DNA of 5,155 nucleotides from Deltaproteobacteria bacterium. GTDB taxonomy: Bacteria > Desulfobacterota > Syntrophia > Syntrophales > JAAYKM01. Position numbers and translations under genes: made by a program. Under the pieces are notes generated by a model, which worked only from the letters and a program-made list of their open reading frames with translations, made no database searches and was not told the DNA's origin. The stretch is taken from contig JAGVTI010000208.1 of NCBI GenBank assembly GCA_019136935.1, forward strand, positions 1-5,155, written 5' to 3'. This document shows positions 5,036 to 5,155 of the stretch, one piece after another; within the stretch, counting starts at the first letter, position 1, and the number at the start of each line of letters is the position of its first letter.

Positions 5036-5155
5036 TTTGTCACCCCTTTCTGAATGAGACAACCTGTACACTTCATTCGAAATGATGCATTCAGCCTGCG
5101 AAAACTCTCTACCTTCCCTCTCTTCCCAGAGTATCGTCCGGATTTGAGAAAAGTT
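5036..5155 (-). other. Upstream region of the PEP-CTERM gene
   Basis: Apart from the ribosome site I find no convincing -35/-10 pair and no sigma-54 GG-N10-GC element. TCATT-CGA-AATGA (5073-5085) is a small perfect dyad enclosed by TGAATG (5051-5056) and CATTCA (5088-5093), which together could form a stem in the mRNA leader. The promoter may lie beyond the window edge. Confidence 0.35.
5040..5048 (-). promoter_or_regulatory. Ribosome binding site of the PEP-CTERM gene
   Basis: The minus strand reads AAGGGGTGA four bases before the ATG at 5035, close to the AAGGAGGTGA ideal. It supports the start MKKLKF over the alternative at 5071. Confidence 0.75.

Noticed and set aside
5036..5155. Sigma-54 promoter upstream of the PEP-CTERM gene, as known for some exosortase substrates
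   Set aside because: No GG-N10-GC element in the visible 120 bases on the minus strand.

Overview
The window reads like a chromosomal piece of a Gram-negative bacterium, most plausibly a deltaproteobacterium (Desulfobacterota, for instance a Syntrophus-like or sulfate-reducing lineage). The reasons are a lipoprotein with YCF48-type repeats paired with an HAE3-type RND exporter, an exosortase-sorted protein ending in a VPLPG / hydrophobic / RRR tail, and a small actinobacterial/proteobacterial-style dodecin. This placement is inferred from gene content and has not been tested by a search.

Layout. Positions 1-3071, minus strand: a two-gene operon. A seven-repeat YCF48/BNR-type beta-propeller lipoprotein (1953-3071) comes first. 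After a 17-bp gap it is followed by an RND-superfamily exporter (1-1935), which runs off the left edge after 645 codons. Positions 3072-3680: a 609-bp divergent intergenic region without a convincing gene but full of signals. For the minus-strand operon it holds a candidate promoter, a leader with three nested stems and a strong intrinsic terminator hairpin that ends about 45 bases before the start codon. That is the arrangement of an attenuated or ligand-controlled leader. For the plus strand it holds a near-consensus sigma-70 promoter (TTGACT-17-TATAAG) and a two-hairpin leader. Positions 3681-3893, plus strand: a 70-residue dodecin, followed by a textbook terminator (3975-4008). Positions 3894-4222: the convergent gap, with two terminators facing each other and an unexplained 11-bp perfect inverted repeat between them. 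Positions 4223-5035, minus strand: a secreted, cysteine-free PEP-CTERM-type protein with its own terminator. Positions 5036-5155 are its upstream region, with a good ribosome site but no clear promoter.

How the genes relate. The lipoprotein and exporter very probably work together at the envelope: an RND pump plus a periplasmic or outer-membrane beta-propeller partner, a pairing seen in many proteobacteria and usually linked to export of a lipid or hydrophobic compound. The dodecin and the PEP-CTERM gene are separate single-gene transcription units with no evident link to that operon.

The observations most worth a second look are the terminator-bearing structured leader before the lipoprotein-exporter operon, the dodecin that lacks both usual flavin-contact residues, the RND transporter whose first-half TM4 has no proton-relay aspartate, and the acidic insertion that splits the beta-propeller between repeats three and four. 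I found no CRISPR array, insertion sequence, tRNA or rRNA.
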